A DNA stretch of 64,000 nt from Nyssa sinensis (Eukaryota > Streptophyta > Magnoliopsida > Cornales > Nyssaceae). The notes under the pieces are model-generated. The model was not told where the DNA came from. It saw only the letters and a list, made by a program, of their open reading frames with translations, and ran no database searches. Position 1 is the first letter of the stretch, and each line of letters begins with the position of its first letter. Shown here piece after piece: positions 1-11,279 of this stretch. The position numbers were made by a program, and so were the translations under genes. The DNA is taken from positions 51,964,679-52,028,678 of the forward strand of contig CM018047.1 in assembly GCA_008638375.1 (NCBI GenBank), written 5' to 3'.

Positions 1-1098
1 CAGAAAAGGAAAGATCATGAGAAGGACGACCATAAAAGGGACCCTAGCAAGAAGAGAGCTAGGAGTCCAGAAAAAATGACAGCACCCAGGGCTGTTTATA
101 ATTCCGGACCAAGGGAGTTTACTAACTTTACCCCTTTGAACACTACACTGGCTCAGGTACTTCGGCAGATCCGAGATCGGGAAAACCTAAGATGGCCAGA
201 ACCGATTAAAGGAGATCCCAGCCTTCAGGACCAAGGTAAATATTGTAATTTTCACAAAAATCATGGGCATACGACTAACTCATGCAGGTCCCTTAGATAT
301 GAGGTTGAGCAGTTCATAAAGAAAGGACGTATTCGGGAGTTCATTAAGTAGGACAGGAGGCAGAACCCCTACGAATACAAGCCTCAACAAAGGACAGACC
401 AGAGGCCCGAGCAGAAACAAGAGTAGAGGGAAGGACAGAATGAGCCTCAAAGGCAGAACAACCATGTCATTTACGTCCTCCATGTAGACTCCCTTATTAC
501 AGGAATGTCAAACAGAACCAGGAAGCGGTATGCTCGGGAGGTTAGGCCTGCCCCAGATGTGTTGCAGATCACCAACGTTGAAAAAAGGCTCAAACTAGAA
601 TCGGAGATTTAGTTCACAAAATGGGATCTCGCCGGGGTATACTGCCCTCACAATGATGCCCTCGTCATCACTCTTACGATTGCCAACTTCGAAATAAGAA
701 GAGTTCTGGTTGACACCGGCAGTTCTGTTAACATACTGTTCTATAAGCCACTCAAACAGATGAAGATTGATCACAACAGCCTCAAGCCAACCACTGCCGT
801 AATGGCGAGATTTGATGGAAATCTCAGTACCCTATTGGGAAGGATCGACCTACCTACTACTGTAGGGGAAGGAAAAGGACAGAAAGCCACCATCTCAGAA
901 TATATGGTGTTGAATATGAAATCTCCCTACAATGTCATAATTGGGAGACCGTGGCTACACCAGATAGGGGCTGTTACCTCGACCTTCCACCAATGTTTAA
1001 AGTATGTCCACAATCAGAATGTCCATTCTGTCAGAGGGTGCCAGCCGACTTCTCGCGAATGCCATGCCATTGCACTCAAGGAGAAGACTACCAAATAG
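1..1098 (+). pseudogene. gag C-terminal part plus aspartic protease, element 1
   Basis: Partial at its left end. A zinc-knuckle-like motif of the form CX2HX4HX4C lies near 243-285, inside a conserved stretch also seen in elements 2 and 3. The protease motif DTGSS lies near 712-726, followed by an IIGRPWLH block near 938-960. In-frame stops interrupt it (for example TAG at 349-351 and further stops near 424 and 610). Each sits where element 3 has a Gln codon, so C-to-T change explains them. The frame ends with TAG at 1096-1098 in the context AAA TAG CAA TTA, at the same place as in elements 2 and 3. Confidence 0.9.
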
Positions 1099-4000
1099 CA
1101 ATTACAGTATGCTCGGGACTGTGCAGATCCAATTCTCTCCCATAATCCCGAGGAGGAAGGTTGCCCTTCCAAAATTGAGGAACCCTAAGCCCAAGAGGAC
1201 GAGACAGTAGGGCCAAGCTCATTGGGGAGCCCATCAAAGTATTAGTCAACTCAGAATCAGAGGGGCGCTATTTGTACATTGGTCCAGACCTGAGACATGC
1301 CGAGCAAGAGAAGATAGTCAGGTTTCTGAAAGACAATCTCTCTGTATTTGCATGGGAGACCAAAGATATGGAGGGTATAGATCCAAACCTTATAATTCTC
1401 AAACTGATAGTAGATCCAGACCACCCATCAGTGAGACAAAAAAGAAGGCCGCTAGCTCCAGAACGGCATCAGATCATAAACGAGGAGGTCCAAAGGCTGC
1501 TTGAAGCCAAGATGATACGTGAAGTATTCTACCCAAACTGGCTGGCCAATACTGTTCTGGTCAAAAAGAAAAATGGCAAGTGGAGAGTTTGCGTTGATTT
1601 TACAGACCTCAATAAAGCTTACCCCAATGATAGCTTTCCACTACCAAGGAGAGACCAACTGGTTGACACTATTGCAGGGCACGAACTCATGAGTTTTATG
1701 GATGCCTATTCTAGGTATAACCAAATCCTGATGTACCCTCCAAACCAGGAGAAGACAACCTTTATAACTGAATGAGGTCTCTATTGCTACAGAGTGATGC
1801 CGTTCGGTTTGAAGAATGCTGGGGCCACATACCAACGGTTGGTCAACAAGATGTTCAACTCATTGCTCGGCAATACCATGGAAGTGTACATTGATGACAT
1901 GTTGGTCAAAAGTTTTCAGAAAATTAGCCACCTCCAGCACTTATCCCAGACCTTCGATATCCTAAGATAACACAAGATAAAGCTTAATCCCTTAAAATAT
2001 ACTTTCAGGGTGACGAAGAAAAAATTTTTGGGATACATTGTCTCTCAGAGAGGTATCGAGGCAGACCCCACTCAGATCCGAGGTCTGATTGGACTGGAGT
2101 CACCAAAAACCAAGAAAGACATTCAGGCACTGAATGGCAGAATCGCGGCACTAAGCAGGTTTATCTCCAAGTCCACTGATCGTTGCCTACCCTTCTTCAG
2201 AGCTTTAAAGGGTAACAAAGCTTTACAATGGACGGAAGAATGTGAGAAAGCTTTTCAAGAACTAAAGGAATACCTTGCCTCTCTAGAGCTCTTGTCAAAA
2301 CTAGCACAAGGGGAAAAGCTACTCCTTTACCTCGCAGTCTCTGAGAACGCAGTCAGCTCCGCACTAGTCAGACAGGACAAGGAAGTCCAGAGGCCCATAT
2401 TCTATGTCAATAGGCATTGCTCAACACAGAAAAGAGATGCCCAGAGGTTGAGAAGCTGGCCTTCGTTTTGGTAATATCAGCTCGAAAACTCCGACCTTAT
2501 TTCCAAGCTCATCCAATTGAAATCCCAACCGCCTATCCCTTGAGGTCGATATTGAGGAAGCCTGAGGTTTCAGGAAAATTAGTAAAGTGGTCGGTGGAGT
2601 TAGGAGAATTTGACATATCATATGTACCACGGAACTCTATCAAAGGACAAGCCTTGGCAGATTTCGTTGCTGAGTTTACCACGGCACTTCAGGACAAGGC
2701 ACAGCTCTTTGAAACTTTAAGGATATGGCAGCTCTATATCGATGGGTCATCAACCGATCAGGATTCTGGAATAGGCCCGGTATTGCAGTCCCCTGACGGG
2801 CTCTTATCAGAAAAAATAGTTAGCTTGGGATTCAGAGCTTCCAACAATGAAGCAGAATACGAAGCCCTAATCTTAGGCATGAAGATTGCCTCTGGAATAC
2901 GAGGTTTAAAACCTTAAAGTCTTCTCAGATTCCCAGTTGGTGGTAAGCCAAGTCCTGGGAGAATTCTCCATCAAAGATAATAGGATGCTTCGGTATTTTG
3001 AACTAGCGAACTTCTTGAAGCACTTCTTTCAGACGTTCTCTATCCAGAAAATAGAGAGAAGCCAGAACTGCAAGGCAAATGCTTTGGCAAATATGGCATC
3101 CCGCCTAAAGTTAGAAGGAAACTCCGTAGTAAAAATTTCCTCCCAACCAAGACCCAGCATAGAAGAAGCCCAAGTTGCGCAAATTCCTGAACAGCCCCAG
3201 AACTGGATGACCCTAATCCTCCAGTACCTGGAATCGGGGTTCCTTCCAGAAGACAAAAACACAGTAAGGAAAGTTCGGATCAGAGCGGCTCGGTACCTGA
3301 TCTTGAACAATAAGCTTTACAGAAGGTCTTATTCTCAACCCCTATTGAAATGCTTAGCCTCAGAAGAATCTCAATATGTTTTGGCTGAAATACACGAAGG
3401 AATTTGCGGGAACTATAATGGGGGCAGAACAATAGCTCACCGAGCTCTAACACAAGGCTATTACTGGCCTAGTATACTGAGGCAGGTTAAGAAGTACATC
3501 CAGAAGTGCGACAAATGCCAAAGGTTTGCCCCATATCAACACCAGCCTTATCACGAGCTCATCCCAATTACCAGTCCCTGGCCTTTTGCCCAGTGGGGGA
3601 TGGACATTGTGGGCCTATTACCTAAAGCCCTACCAAATAGGAAGTATCTTTTGGTAGCCATTGACTACTTCTTTAAATGGGCTGAAGCTGAACCTCTAAC
3701 ACATATCACAGAGAAGGAAGTTGAAAACTTCACCTGGAAGAACATTGTCTGCAGGTTCGGTATACCACGCGTAATCATCTCTGACAATGGGACGTAGTTC
3801 ACTGGAAAAGTCTTCAAGAAATTTTGTGAAAATCTTAACATCAGACAACACTTTGCCTCTCTAGGCCATCCACAAGCAAATGGGCAAGTAGAGGTCACCA
3901 ACCGAACGATCCTTGATGCATTAAAGAAAAGGTTGGAGCAGGCCAAAGGAAAGTGGGCGGAGGAACTTCCTGGGGTTCTTTGGGCCTACAGAACAACCAG

Positions 4001-4439
4001 AAGAACTCCCACCTCTGAAACTCCCTTCTCACTAGGCTATGGCACAGAAGCAGTAATCCCGGTGGAGATCGGTATGCCAACTTTAAGGATTGAAGCGTTC
4101 GAACAAGGGTCCAATGATCAGTAGCTGACAAAAAAATTGGATTTGCTTGAAGAAAAAAGAGATCAAGCCAGAATCAGGATGGAAGCCTATCAGTAGAGAA
4201 TGGTCAACAACTCCAAAATGGGACTCAAGACGGTCAACTTTCAAGTTGGAGACCTTGTCTTAAGAAGAGCTTTTCCAAACACCAAGGATCCCACTATGGG
4301 AAAGTTGTCACCCAACTGGAAAGGCCCCTACAGAGTAATGAAGGTTGTTAGGCCTACCACTTACTGGCTAGAGGACATGGCTGGGAAACCTATTCCTAGA
4401 CCTTGGAATGTAGAACATTTACGGAAGTATTATCAATAA
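1099..4439 (+). pseudogene. pol (RT, RNase H, plant-type RNase H, integrase), element 1
   Basis: The in-frame continuation after the gag-protease UAG is open to about 1185, where a small deletion breaks it. RT occupies about 1400-2000, with the FMDAYS block near 1697 and a YIDD core near 1888. The first RNase H follows to about 2650. The second, with a YIDGSS block near 2735, ends near 3110. Integrase has its zinc-binding part near 3390-3530 and its DDE core near 3590-3960. The frame ends at 4439 with no chromodomain. Stops at 1773, 1968, 3795, 4122 and 4194 each fit C-to-T change in Gln or Arg codons. Frame changes near 1186, 2417 and 2900 show indels. Confidence 0.92.
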
Positions 4440-4472
4440 AGGTTTTTCTTTCTTTTTAATATCTCTATAAAA

Positions 4473-4690
4473 TGTTCATCTCTTAATGCACAGAACTTTA
4501 GAGTCTGATCCATCTCTTAATGCACAGACCTTTAGAGTCTGGTCCATCTCTTAACGCACAGACCTTCAAGAGTCTGGTCCATCTCTAATGCACAGACTTT
4601 CAGAGTCTGGTCTATCTCTAATGCACAGACCTTCAGAGTCTGGTCCATCTTTTAAAAAGTACAGACCTCATAATCTGGTCCAGAAAGTAT
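4473..4690. repeat. short tandem hairpin array after pol, element 1
   Basis: About six imperfect units of 34-38 bp lie directly downstream of the pol stop. Each holds the inverted pair CAGACC and GGTCTG (or close variants) a few bases apart, joined by a linker like TCCATCTCTTAATG. Elements 2 and 3 carry arrays of the same design at the same place, with different unit lengths and spellings. Confidence 0.85.
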
Positions 4691-5282
4691 TTAGACCTGA
4701 CGATTCAGTCTGTTTGAAGGCATCAAGTTCCGATATCTACAACTACTGTCCAACTATTATTTACACAAATTTCCTAGTTCGGCAGATCCTGGGAGCTGAT
4801 TCTTAGATTACTTGGTTTGTGTACTACCGAGCAACAACACTACATTGCCTTAGCATCTGCAGCAGCTCAGAGTACTTCAATTCAAATCACAAGTGTTATG
4901 TTTCTTTGGTCCACTCCCAGAACATACAAACAGAACTATTGATGAAAAATAGTTAGCAGCAGTGTTCGGAAAGGTGTTTTAACTCCAAAAGAACACATCC
5001 AATCAAAAGGTACATCAGATTTCAAGAAAAGAGATCCAATTTTATTGATAGTTCATAAAGGTTACATCGGTACAAGAAGACTAGAAAGAAAACGAATATA
5101 CAGAAGCTACAAAAATTTCAGACAAGTCATGACTATCTTCTTCGAATCCTCCTAGATCAGGAAGAAGGGCTCAGAGTTCCACACCACCATTATTGCCGTC
5201 GTTGGCTTCCATTTGAAAGAAAAGAACCCTGAACCCCAATTTGCATCGTACCCAAGCCATTTCATCATCACTGTCACTAGTA
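4691..5282. other. element 1 internal sequence with no recognised gene
   Basis: This lies between the hairpin array and the end of the small reverse-strand ORF. I see no conserved ORF on the forward strand. It would hold the 3' untranslated part of the reverse-strand transcript, which runs leftward from 5624. Confidence 0.5.
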
Positions 5283-5624
5283 TCAACACCAACGGAGGAT
5301 GAAGGCTTTGGGTCTCAAGAAACCTCCATTCTCTATCTTCATTTTCCTCAAATCTGGCACAACACCCAAGCCGTCTTGGGCAAAGGTCCCTGCCAAGACA
5401 CAAAGGAGAGGAGGCATCCTACTTTCGTCTTCATCACCAATGCTCCAGGCCTCGGTTGGATCAAGGAGGGTCCACCTCCAATGGGAGAAATCTCGACCGA
5501 ATGCTAAAATGGACAAGAAGATCTTTGCCTCCTCTAATCCTTTCTTGGAGACTGAATCAAAGGGAAGGATTATTTTCGGCCACAATTTAATCATTCCCAA
5601 CTCGGACTGAAAATCGCTAATCAT
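5283..5624 (-). CDS. small antisense ORF B of Tat element 1
   Basis: The frame is open from 5693 to 5283. I place the start at the ATG at 5624 because residues from there (M-I-x-D ... SELGMIK) match the counterpart in element 3 (55061-54730). That gives about 113 residues. Shared features are a WxLLDxTxAWSxGDEDES block and a C-terminal LRPxAxIxRW. I do not recognise the protein family. A TATATATA box on the minus strand at 5739-5732 lies about 108 bp upstream. An identical box and its flanking sequence are present in element 3, while element 2 lacks the whole module. The ORF may be untranslated today, but its sharing between two diverged copies suggests it was once functional. Confidence 0.5.
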   Translation of the reverse strand: MISDFQSELGMIKLWPKIILPFDSVSKKGLEEAKIFLSILAFGRDFSHWRWTLLDPTEAWSIGDEDESRMPPLLCVLAGTFAQDGLGVVPDLRKMKIENGGFLRPKAFILRWC

Positions 5625-5731
5625 CTCCGAACAAACAGAATCTTCTAAGGACATTTGATTCCCTCCGACGGGAAAATAATTTAGAAGCAACAAGCAAAGG
5701 GATTAGGGCGCAACAGCATGCCCCTCTCTCA

Positions 5732-5739
5732 TATATATA
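5732..5739 (-). promoter_or_regulatory. TATA box for antisense ORF B, element 1
   Basis: TATATATA read on the minus strand. The flanking minus-strand sequence GACTTCAAGGGTC precedes it in both element 1 and element 3, although the elements differ elsewhere. Promoter activity is inferred from position only. Confidence 0.45.
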
Positions 5740-6411
5740 GACCCTTGAAGTCCAAAAGCCATCCAACTGGACCGTCGCAACAGTTAAAGGAAAGGTTGGC
5801 CTCGAAAACCCAAAAGACAGCTGTATAAATGAATGACACATAAAACCGTCCTTTCAGGATACCCAAAAGACGGGATGAAAGACCATCAGTTCTGATGAAT
5901 CTTAGTCTTGGTCTCGGTGACATAGAGGCAGAAGTTTCAATCATCAAAAGTAATGGTCATAAGACACCCAGTTATTTTTACAAGTCTTCGGTTCGGAACA
6001 ATCCGCCTCAAAATTCTTCAGAATTTGCTTCCAATATATGTGATACAGGATCGATCTCAGATCCCTGCTCGCTTGATTAAAATTGCCTTCCTATCTGATC
6101 CTAAAATGATGAGGCAATCAGAATTAGTCTACAATCACTGTTCTATTGCAAGTAATGCAGCTCGAAAGATGATTACCGACAGTAAAAGAGCTGGTCTGAA
6201 GAGCTCCAGAACAGCCTTACTTGCAACAATTTTCACATCAACCATAAATCGGAAGGACTGATATACTACAGAGCAGTACAACTCAAGGCTACATGGGTCA
6301 ACCAGGAATCCACACGAAAGAAAATGATGAAAACATTTAAAAAAACCTATTTCATTCAAACAATGATAGTCTATTACATTGGAGGTTCAAAAATAGCAAA
6401 ATATACATATT

Positions 6412-8347
6412 CTAAGCCTGATCAGCAGGAACAGGCTCAACGGTTGGGGAAGGATCGGCAGAAGAAACACAACCACTTCATTCGGAACAGCAACTTCGAA
6501 AGGATTTGTAGGAGGAACATCAATCACCTCGCTTGGAACGACAGCTTCGGAAGGGTAAACCCCAGGAGGCACAATCGAAGAAATGTCGAAATCAAGAAAT
6601 TTGGCAAGGAACCTAGATCGGAAGTTGTTGAAGCCAAACATGATCAGGTTATTGGCCATCCCTTCAAGTTCCATCTTCATTTCTGTCTCATTCTCTAGAT
6701 TGGCCTGCTCAACTGCATCCTCAAGCTTTTGGTGGTAGAGGTACCGCATGCCATTCATCTTCCTCTGAAGTCTTGCCGCCTTCTGAACATGAAGATTCTT
6801 CTTTGACTCCATGACGGCCAGAGAATTTTGGGACTCCTTCAGCCTCTCAATAGCCTCATGAGCCTCAGACTTAGCAGTACCGAGCTGAAGCCTAACCTCG
6901 TCCAGCTTAGCTTGGAGCTTGTCAACCTCCTCTGAAGCTGGAGAGACTTTCGTTAGAGCAGAGAGGGTATGCAAGGTCTGCAATATACAGAGCAAGAAGT
7001 TCAGTATCTAGCTAAAAACACTTGGAAAAAGGAAAAAAGAAATGGAGACCCGAAGAACTTACTTTAACTTGAAGAGAAGCCAGGTCAGCTAGAAGCTTCT
7101 CTGGCTTCTGTGGCTTAAGTTTGAGGGAGCCTTTGGCCCAAAAGTCCTTCAGAACCTTATTGGCCGCCTGGTTAACAGCACCAGGGGCCACTGAATCTGA
7201 CGCCCCCTTGCTCATTTGTTTGGATGGGGCTGGGGGGACCACGGAGATAGGGGAAGGTTCCTCCTTCTCCCCCGGGGCGGGTTCAGGAGAGTTTGAGAGT
7301 AGCCTCCTCCTTTTTGTTTGGAGGGGAGGGTCTACTGGGGAAGGAGCCTCCCCCACTACTGCAGATGAAGATGGCTCGGTCTCCTACCTAGCCATTAGAC
7401 CTTTTGTCAGCTCCTCTACACGGCCCTTAGCAGCTATCAAATTGTCAGGATTAACGATGACAGAATGGTCTCGGTTGCTGGGTCGTAAGAGCTTTTTATA
7501 TTGCTTATGGAGTACGGGAGTAAAGCTCGGCCTCTTCCACACACTCTTATCTGCACAAAAGGTACAAATTTAATCAGCTCGGTAATTGATGCACGAAACA
7601 GAATCAAAGCAGCCACAGGAAAAATTGGGTTTCACCCTTTGGCCCAGTGGTTCGAGGAAATGTTGAGAAGTGGTCTTGGGAGTCCTCATATTCCCATCCT
7701 CATTTTATGAAGAAATACCACTTCTTCCAGGTCTTGTTGGAAGAGGGCACGGAAGAAAGGGGTTTGAACCCACTATCAAAAGACATGTAATAGAGGCCTT
7801 CCGACCTCATGTATTTTAGATCCATATTACTACGAATCAAGTTGAGAGACACGTCAACATCATTCAGATGCCCTAACACTATGAAGCTCAACAAATGTCT
7901 CCAACTATTGAGATTGAGGTCTGTAGGGCAAAGATTAAACTAACAAAAGAATTATTTTACAAGGTTGGGAAGAGGGAGTGTCAGTCCCATTTCAAACCAA
8001 GCTAAATAGACACAAATTTCTCCTGCTCTAACATCGCGTGGGCGATCCAGAGTGTCCGGGACCCTAAAAGTAACATTCGAAGGAAGATTGAACTTCTTCC
8101 ACAACTCTTCTAACATACTCTCAGTGATCGCACTCTCACCTTCCTCTCTACGGGCGGGTCGACTAGAAGTCTCTCCGGCTCTATTTGGGGATTCCTCAAA
8201 AGCGTCAACTATTCTAACCTCCGGACTGGAAGGGGGTTCTACCAACCTATCTTTGACATTATCAGTAGAAAGAATGGTCGCAAGTTAAAATTGAGTAATT
8301 GTCCTAGAAGAGTTGCCTGAACCAGAAGGTGACCTAGGGCCAGACAT
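6412..8347 (-). pseudogene. main antisense gene (antisense gene A) of Tat element 1, three exons, broken
   Basis: Counterpart of the antisense gene in element 2. It starts with the ATG at 8347, carries a nonsense codon about 20 codons in, then an EVRIVDAFEE block and the WFEMGLxLPLP domain (8245-7952), continuing in broken frames to about 7700. Exon 2 runs about 7550-7063, between acceptor TGCAG and donor GTAAGT. Exon 3 starts at 6977 after TTGCAG and encodes a coiled coil and the block FNNFRSRFLAKFLDFDISS. The last part has lost frame relative to element 3. A minus-strand TATATAAAG lies at 8556-8548, about 200 bp upstream of the ATG. The domain resembles what Pfam calls putative gypsy type transposon (Transposase_28), by memory. 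Confidence 0.75.
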
Positions 8348-8547
8348 GGCGGACAAAAGAACAATAACGAAGCAAAGGAGAGTGAACAGTAAAAGGGGCT
8401 AAAAATTGAACTTGAAATCAAGTAAGGAAAGGAAAGCTACGAGCACCAGATATGCTTCGACCTTCAAAATACGTCAATAAGCAATAGTAAAGTTTCTGAT
8501 ACTGTAGAGGCAAATGCAGAAGAAAGGCGTAAAAGTCCTTTCCCTCT

Positions 8548-8556
8548 CTTTATATA
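8548..8556 (-). promoter_or_regulatory. TATA box for antisense gene A, element 1
   Basis: TATATAAAG on the minus strand, about 200 bp upstream of the ATG. The same distance is found in element 2 (197 bp) and nearly so in element 3 (170 bp), although the surrounding sequences differ. Confidence 0.55.
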
Positions 8557-8735
8557 CATATTCGAAATATGAGCCCCCAAGCCGAGTCGGCATGACGGTT
8601 GAGGGTAATGATGGCTTCTCAAGTATCAGCTGCGCAATAAATGACCCATCAAACCGACGTCTTGGAAAGTGGAGAGACAAAACATGTGACTCTTCATAAA
8701 GCCCATATCCCTAGTTATGCCCTAGGCCCTAACTA

Positions 8736-8757
8736 AGGCTCGGGTGGGGGGAGTAGC
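8736..8757 (+). other. polypurine tract, element 1
   Basis: Purine-rich run with GGGTGGGGGGAG immediately left of the 3' LTR. It is the expected plus-strand primer site. Confidence 0.8.
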
Positions 8758-9296
8758 TGATATGTCGCAAACCGACACACCAATCATCTTGAGACATGTG
8801 TGCGTACGGAACTGATAAACTCGGTCATACAGAGCAGTCACGGCCTCTAGGGCACTCTTATACACATATCCTCCAGAGTTGATGTTATATTCACTCAGTA
8901 TTCCGTATGGTTCCGACCTCGTTGTTTCCTTAACATCCGTCGAGCAAAGAATAAGGAAACAGTCCTTTACAAGGAAACGTCCATGCACGGTTATCTCTAT
9001 TTTGATACAATGTCCAACAAGGTAACTGCAATCTCCGATAATCAAATCCTTATTTTCATGGCTCCAAATCCTAATCAACTTAGAAAGGCCACCGTCTATA
9101 AATTAAACCCTACAGACAAGCTTATTTTCATGCTCATTCTTTGGCTTTCAATATAGTCTTTTCAATTCAGTTTACTTACTTAAGCATCGGAGCGGCTACT
9201 GCCGAAGCCAATCCGATGACCCTTTGATTCCTTCTTTTTGAGTGTTTTTTAGGTCGCGGGACCTAGATTTCTTGCAAGCTGAAAAGTGCAGCATCA
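8758..9296 (+). repeat. 3' LTR of Tat element 1 (539 bp)
   Basis: Starts TGATAT and ends GCATCA, as do the LTRs of elements 2 and 3. The right half shares long stretches with the LTR of element 3, including CATCGGAGCGGCTAC and AAAGTGCAGCATCA. The 5' LTR lies outside the window, so age cannot be judged. The sequence that follows (CTTTT...) continues a repeat also present at 38879, so the element was inserted into that repeat. Confidence 0.92.
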
Positions 9297-10594
9297 CTTT
9301 TTATAGTATTTCATTTTATTTCTCACTCTCTTTTTTAATAAAGTAAATTACACTAATTTTTCAATAACATCGTTTATTTTTTACTAACAAACTAAAACTA
9401 CTTCCCTTCTAACCTTTTTTTTTTTAAATGATAAAAGTGTCCCTTTCATAATTTTCTTTTTTTTGTATTTTTATAATTTTGAACAATTTTTTATTTTTAA
9501 ATAAATATAAATTAAAATCTTCTTGGCTGAAAAAAGTATTAAGTTATTTATCTTAAAATTATTTTATATAAAATGAAAAAAAAATAATAAAAAGTAGGAA
9601 AAAGGTCAAAATGAAAAAAAGCAAAAAATAAAATAAAATAAAAGATGAACTTTTATCATTTAAAAAACAATTAGGCTAGAATGAAGTTATTTGTAGTTTG
9701 TCAATAAAAATGACAAGTTAATATCATTTCAAAAATCTCAAAAAATATTTTGTAATTGTTATAAACTTCGAGATAAGCGAATGTAATTTACCTTTTCTTA
9801 ATTTGTAATATTATTTGGTCAACATTGTTCAATTGTTATAAATTTTACAATACTTTTTAAATTAAATTTGATACATTGTTTACGTACAACGCATGTAAAC
9901 AAAGCGGTGCAAAGGATATGAGCATTAAACAAGCCTATCCTAATTTGATTAGCACCAAATAAGTAGCAATCACTTGTCAGCACGCACCCATCAAGAGAAT
10001 AAAATAAGAAAACTCTCCAGCTCATCAAAGAGCACAACCAAAACTCAAAAGCAAACCAAAACAAAACAGCCCCAAAAACCACAGGCCTTCTAAAAGCACC
10101 GAAAGAGCAAATACAGAAGAACTCGTGATAGGAGAAGATAACCAAAAGTAAAATCAGAAAATCACCTTAAGCCGTTGAAAGTTGGACACTAGCTCAGAAA
10201 TAGAGCTAGCTCAAAAGTAGAATGCAACAACTATAATAAAAATAGTGCAGATTTCATCCCAGGTAATATAAATTAAAAAGTAATAATGCATTAAATTAAA
10301 ATAACATTTTATTTACGAGAAAACAATAGATGAAAATGGGTTTCTTTACCTGACTTAAAGTCACAACACATTATCTAGCAATGAGTAAAGAAACGTTAGC
10401 ATCAATTGCTGGTGTTCAATTCTCATTTAATTGGTGTGTGCACTATACGCACACACATGATTGCATATAAAATAAATACGTATAATATATAAGTTAATTA
10501 AATCACAAATATATATACTTGTAATTGATGCTAATATATATTTTTCATGACAAATATTTTGTAGAAGGAAACTCATTCCCCATTCACCCATTGA
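9297..10594. repeat. dispersed repeat copy A (about 1.3 kb), partner at 38879-40152
   Basis: Collinear with 38879-40152 apart from small indels. It includes an AT-rich left part, a segment near 9890-10140 open on the minus strand for about 100 codons in both copies, and possible minus-strand splice signals (CTTAAG|GTGATTTT; TTACAG-like in the partner). I cannot name any protein in it. It may be a duplicated piece of a host gene, mostly intron, or an unclassified repeat. Its left end is cut by the element 1 LTR. Confidence 0.7.
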
Positions 10595-10762
10595 GCATCT
10601 ACCAACAACGATGGCATTCAATATTACTCCGAATCAGTGTTGGGGGGTACTCATTAATTGCAGCATTTTATTTTTATCAGTAAAAAAAATTATTTAATAT
10701 ACCACATACATGCAACGGTGATGATAGTCATACCCCTAAACCAATATAGCAAAGTAATTAAT

Positions 10763-11027
10763 GTTTGGTTTGAATGATGAGATTTTGAGAAAAGTTAAAA
10801 AGTTCAGGATAAATAAATATTTTATTTGAATGTTTAAGTTACAGAAAAAAAAAAATTAAAAAAAATATGGAACATTTTTTCAATCTCTCAAATTTTGAAG
10901 AGAAAAGAAAATTTAAAGGAAATAACTAACCGAAATAAGAAGCGATAAGAAGAAACCGCTTCATAAAAAGAGTAATAAAAAAAAATATAAAAAAAATAAC
11001 TAAAATGAGAATATACGCCAACCAAAC
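10763..11027. mobile_element. possible small MITE with short inverted ends
   Basis: AT-rich segment of about 265 bp. Its ends, GTTTGGTTTG and the reverse complement of CCAACCAAAC, match over about nine bases. No clear target duplication was found, so it is a weak call. Confidence 0.35.
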
Positions 11028-11279
11028 TAGGCACAAGCCTTAATTCAAAGTAGGCAAGGCACTTAGGCCCAAAAATTAATAACTAAGTGCGCTGTGAACA
11101 CTTTTATGCTTAAAAATGCAACCTATGCATACATGTATATGCAAATCTTCTTCCACCTCCCAAATTATCTAATCACTTTTCATTCATTAAAAGTATTATT
11201 TTTAAAATAAAATAAATATATTTATATGTGTTACGTGTGTGAATTGATGGGGGATCATAAATCAGGAAGTGATTGAGTG

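Larger units (their letters stand above)
1..9296 (+). mobile_element. Ty3/gypsy Tat-type LTR retrotransposon, element 1 (5' part outside window, decayed)
   Basis: The left edge of the window falls inside gag, so the 5' LTR and gag start are missing. Reading rightward there is the gag C-terminus with protease, pol, a short hairpin array, two reverse-strand genes, a polypurine tract and a 3' LTR ending at 9296. Two RNase H regions in tandem and no chromodomain after integrase place it in the Tat lineage (family knowledge). Its proteins are closest by eye to those of element 3 (47015-58825). Several indels and many stop codons make it non-coding today. Confidence 0.93.

Noticed and set aside
4473..4690. 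CRISPR-like array
   Set aside because: Units are direct repeats with internal palindromes and no unique spacers. Plant nuclear context and position inside a retrotransposon explain it. The same holds for 21303-21780 and 53440-54150.
7121..7573. Plus-strand ORF of 150 codons in element 1
   Set aside because: Shadow of exon 2 of the antisense gene. Similar shadows at 22813-23129, 47570-47839, 56113-56983 and 57462-57806 were left out.
9819..10145. Hydrophobic minus-strand ORF of 108 codons that could pass for a small membrane protein
   Set aside because: Partly matched at 39703-39410, but the N-terminal parts differ by indels and no known family is recognised. It is more likely an intron or repeat.
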